A stretch of DNA of 64,000 bases from Sistotremastrum niveocremeum HHB9708 (taxonomy: Eukaryota; Basidiomycota; Agaricomycetes; Sistotremastrales; Sistotremastraceae). Location: positions 1 through 64,000 of the forward strand of contig KV419403.1 in assembly GCA_001630475.1 (NCBI GenBank). The letters are read 5' to 3'. Positions 61,670 through 64,000 of the stretch are shown here, in pieces. The notes below the pieces were generated by a model. That model saw only the letters and a program-made list of their open reading frames with translations. It made no database searches and was not told the DNA's origin. How positions within the stretch are numbered: position 1 is the first letter of the stretch; each line of letters begins with the position of its first letter. The translations under genes were made by a program, and so were the position numbers.

Positions 61670-64000
61670 CTACGATATCATTGGTACAACAGTAGGAGTC
61701 TGGGTTTTGAAATGACAGCTATGGCACATATACGTCAAGTTGTTGGGGTTCACGTTGACGGGATGGAAGTATGGGGAGTATTCAGTCTTGCAAAGGTAGC
61801 AACGAGTGTCGTCCGTGGACTCCGAAGGAGGCTCCTCGGCTTGAGCTCGTTCGAGAACGTGATCCAGTCGTCGGGCTTTCCTGAGCAGACCGTGCGTGTT
61901 CTCAACAGCCGCCTGCTTGTAGGTCCGAGCATACAGCTGAACAACGGACTAGAAATGCTTTAGTGTTTAATGAGGTAGGAGCTAAGATAAGCCTCACTTC
62001 TGCTATATCATTGCCATCACAGAGATCGTAGATCTTCCTTCCGTTCGTACTATGGGACGAGCACCAGAAGTGAAGGTTCATAGCCCCAGTCTCTCTCTTG
62101 TAGACCACGATAGGGGAGGGATCTTTCCTAACATTTTTGACCTTTTGTAGTGTTAGTAACACACCGCATGGTCGGCATATTAAGCGTACAGGAAGAAGCT
62201 CAAAGCCGAGTCTGTATCCAGCCCTGAAGGCGCATACGGGGTGGAATTCTTTCGCGCAGTCTCCGCATTTCACAACAGCTCCGTGTATTTCTTTACACAG
62301 AGCGCACGGCTAAGATATGGTTATTTTCGTAATGGCAAGAGACAGAAGACAGAGGCTCACGCTTAGCCATCGGTTAGGATTAACAGTACTAATGCCTTCG
62401 ACTGCTCTCATGCTTGAAGCCTCACTAAATGATACCTCGGGGATGACGAGTGCACAGAGACTATGCACCCATCCCTGTCCCTCGGTTGGCTTGCAGGCCC
62501 TCAAGAAATCAGATTCCTTATCAGCTGGGATAGTTTTCTCGGAGCGAGGACAAAGAAGACAAGTCGTATCCTATGCAGAACTTCAGTACGAACGCGAAGA
62601 GAAAAGGAATGAAGATGGACGGACCAGGGAGGCTTCCATCGTCTTGACATTTGAGCATATCTCGCACACCCAGTCATCGGGAGCCTTATCGGGGCTGAGG
62701 ACTGCGCCGAGAACAACTGCGCGTATGTGAGTAACATCAAAATATTGATCGGGAATGGGGCGTACCTGCGTGTGCAGTCAGTGAACACGACTTGCACTTC
62801 AATACCCGCCCAAGCGGGCCTGACTTCTTGCAGAGTTGACATGATAATTGCTTGCTCGGGACGATGATGGGAGCGGGGGCGGTGGGTGTAGCGGCAGTAG
62901 TAGTAGTCGCCGTCGTCTTGATGCTAAGTCATCAGTGTCCCAGTCTAACTTAAGTGACAACCAACGAACCTTAGCCCGTTTATTGCTCGTTGAGGTCAAT
63001 GGAGTGCCTTCACGCTTCTCTCCAGTCTGTGCTTTTCCTTTGTGAGAAGGAACTTCTTCACGGGAAGCCTTCGCATTAGCGTCCCCGTATTTTCTGTACG
63101 CAATCCCACAAAAGCTACACAATGCCGGATACGCAAGGTTTCTCGGAGCTTTGTACCACACTGCCGAGGTGGAGGTTTTGCAACTACCGCAAGGACCGGG
63201 ACGAATGCTATTTGGTTCCACCCGAATCACTGATTCTTCGTCATCATTAAGGACTCTCGGTCGTTCTGGGATGAATGACCGTCGGACAGTAGTCGAGCTA
63301 GCAGCATGGATTTTGTTCTCCTCTTTCAATTTTGCACTATTGCAATTGGTGAGATTGGATATCAAGTCAGAGTTCCGCCCTTACTTTTTATAAAGGGTGA
63401 AGTATCTGACGATGTCCGGCATGGGACGATTGGGAAGATATTCTTCACGCAATCGATAAAGTTCAGCATTGTATGTCGCAGTTCCGTCTTCGAACGCTTG
63501 CTTCTCCCAGTCATCCCATTCGCGGTCTGTATACCTCGTCTCACTCTTGGCCCACTGTGCAAAGCGTCACACAGAGCTTAGTGCTGATTGGAAGATCGTA
63601 CCTTTCGCTGTCGAAGAGGATTTTTCATGGTAACTGTGTTGAATGGTTGTCCATTTGCATGCGCAATAGAGCAGCGTGTTATCAACTCGCTAAGCCAGTC
63701 AACCGTACGATCAGTTGTTGGACGCAAGGTTTTCCTTCTGCCTTCAACTAATTTTTGTCATGAGCTCACATCCTCATTGAGAAACTTCTAATATACCTTC
63801 TTCGACTAATCATTTTAAACGTTAGTTGAGCTTGTGGATCATTTGAAGGGAGGGAAACTTACTCTGATCTGGGGTCATGTGACAAACAGTGCTCAGAACT
63901 TCCACCGTTCCCTCTCCCCCCCGCTCAGGAAGATCTATTCAACAGTCAGAAAGTTGAGAAGGGCCAGCAGCTGGCTTCGCACCAGCAGGTCGCCGTTCGG
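61670..64000 (-). CDS. Snt2-like chromatin protein (SANT, GATA-like zinc finger, extended PHD), partial
   Basis: The gene runs off the right edge, so its N-terminal part (a BAH and first PHD would be expected) is not visible. From the edge inward are a segment DRTVDWLSELITRCSIAHAN resembling ELM2, WAKSETRYTDREWDDWEKQA with MPDIVRYFTLYK (SANT-like), a GATA-type finger CGSCKTSTSAVWYKAP followed by LCSFCGIAYRKY, a PHD/extended PHD (GWVHSLCALVIPEVSFSEAS, PCALCKEIHGAVVKCGDCAK, FHPVCAFRAGYRLGF) and a last CYLCKTEYSPYFHPV...YMCHSCHFK finger. The stop lies at 61670 after VVPMIS. The order matches Snt2, a Lid2/Rpd3L-linked chromatin regulator and histone-binding ubiquitin ligase subunit in fungi. Splicing near the right edge could not be resolved. 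It is convergent with the USP gene. Confidence 0.82.

Overview
The window looks like nuclear DNA of a filamentous basidiomycete, most likely Agaricomycotina. Almost every gene is split by short GT-AG introns of about 45-90 nt. Products are typical of fungi (Rpt4, HMG-CoA synthase, Reg1-like PP1 regulator, YOR1-type ABC transporter, two-SH3 Abp1, Snt2). Gene spacing is tight except in a few islands. No species can be named from the sequence alone. Gene models were spliced by hand from frame continuity and family resemblance; coordinates are start codon to stop codon, introns included.

Layout. 1-2.55 kb is a repeat island: palindrome-rich GAGTACTC/ACTCGAGT blocks, a tRNA-like SINE candidate with an AT-rich tail, a near-perfect 34-bp inverted repeat, a GGTACC-rich stretch and an AT-rich palindromic element. 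2.6-6.7 kb carries three minus-strand genes: an aromatic-ring FAD monooxygenase, DNA polymerase delta subunit 4 and a TMEM97-like EXPERA protein. 6.7-12 kb is gene-poor and holds a seven-transmembrane receptor whose reading phase breaks at one intron. 12.1-14.5 kb is a Reg1-like regulator. 15.4-22.6 kb holds two paralogous anion:cation-symporter MFS transporters in opposite orientation, enclosing a divergent BTB/NmrA pair. 23.4-37.5 kb is a run of minus-strand genes: YOR1-like ABC transporter, pantothenate synthetase, Abp1, a protein disulfide isomerase, RNase H2 subunit C and Rpt4. 37.5-40.7 kb is mostly gene-free. 40.7-64 kb has HMG-CoA synthase, a RING protein, a PACT-domain spindle-pole coiled-coil protein, a tandem pair of arrestin-like genes, a hotdog thioesterase, a Ubl-WLM metalloprotease divergent from a Doa4/USP8-type deubiquitinase, and a Snt2-like chromatin protein that runs off the right edge.

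Most genes are unrelated housekeeping functions. Local themes are ubiquitin and protein quality control (Rpt4, RING protein, Ubl-WLM, USP, PDI), genome maintenance (POLD4, RNase H2C, Ubl-WLM) and transport. I saw no CRISPR array, no convincing intact tRNA or rRNA, and no recognisable retroelement or transposase gene.

The most interesting signals are: the very different intron numbers of the two MFS paralogs, with two neighbouring introns sharing a 13-nt block (possible introner-type intron gain); the phase break in the receptor gene; the tandem arrestins with N-terminal LPxY motifs; a BTB protein ending in paired CxxC motifs; a stop-free 51-nt intron in pantothenate synthetase; and the repeat island at the left edge.
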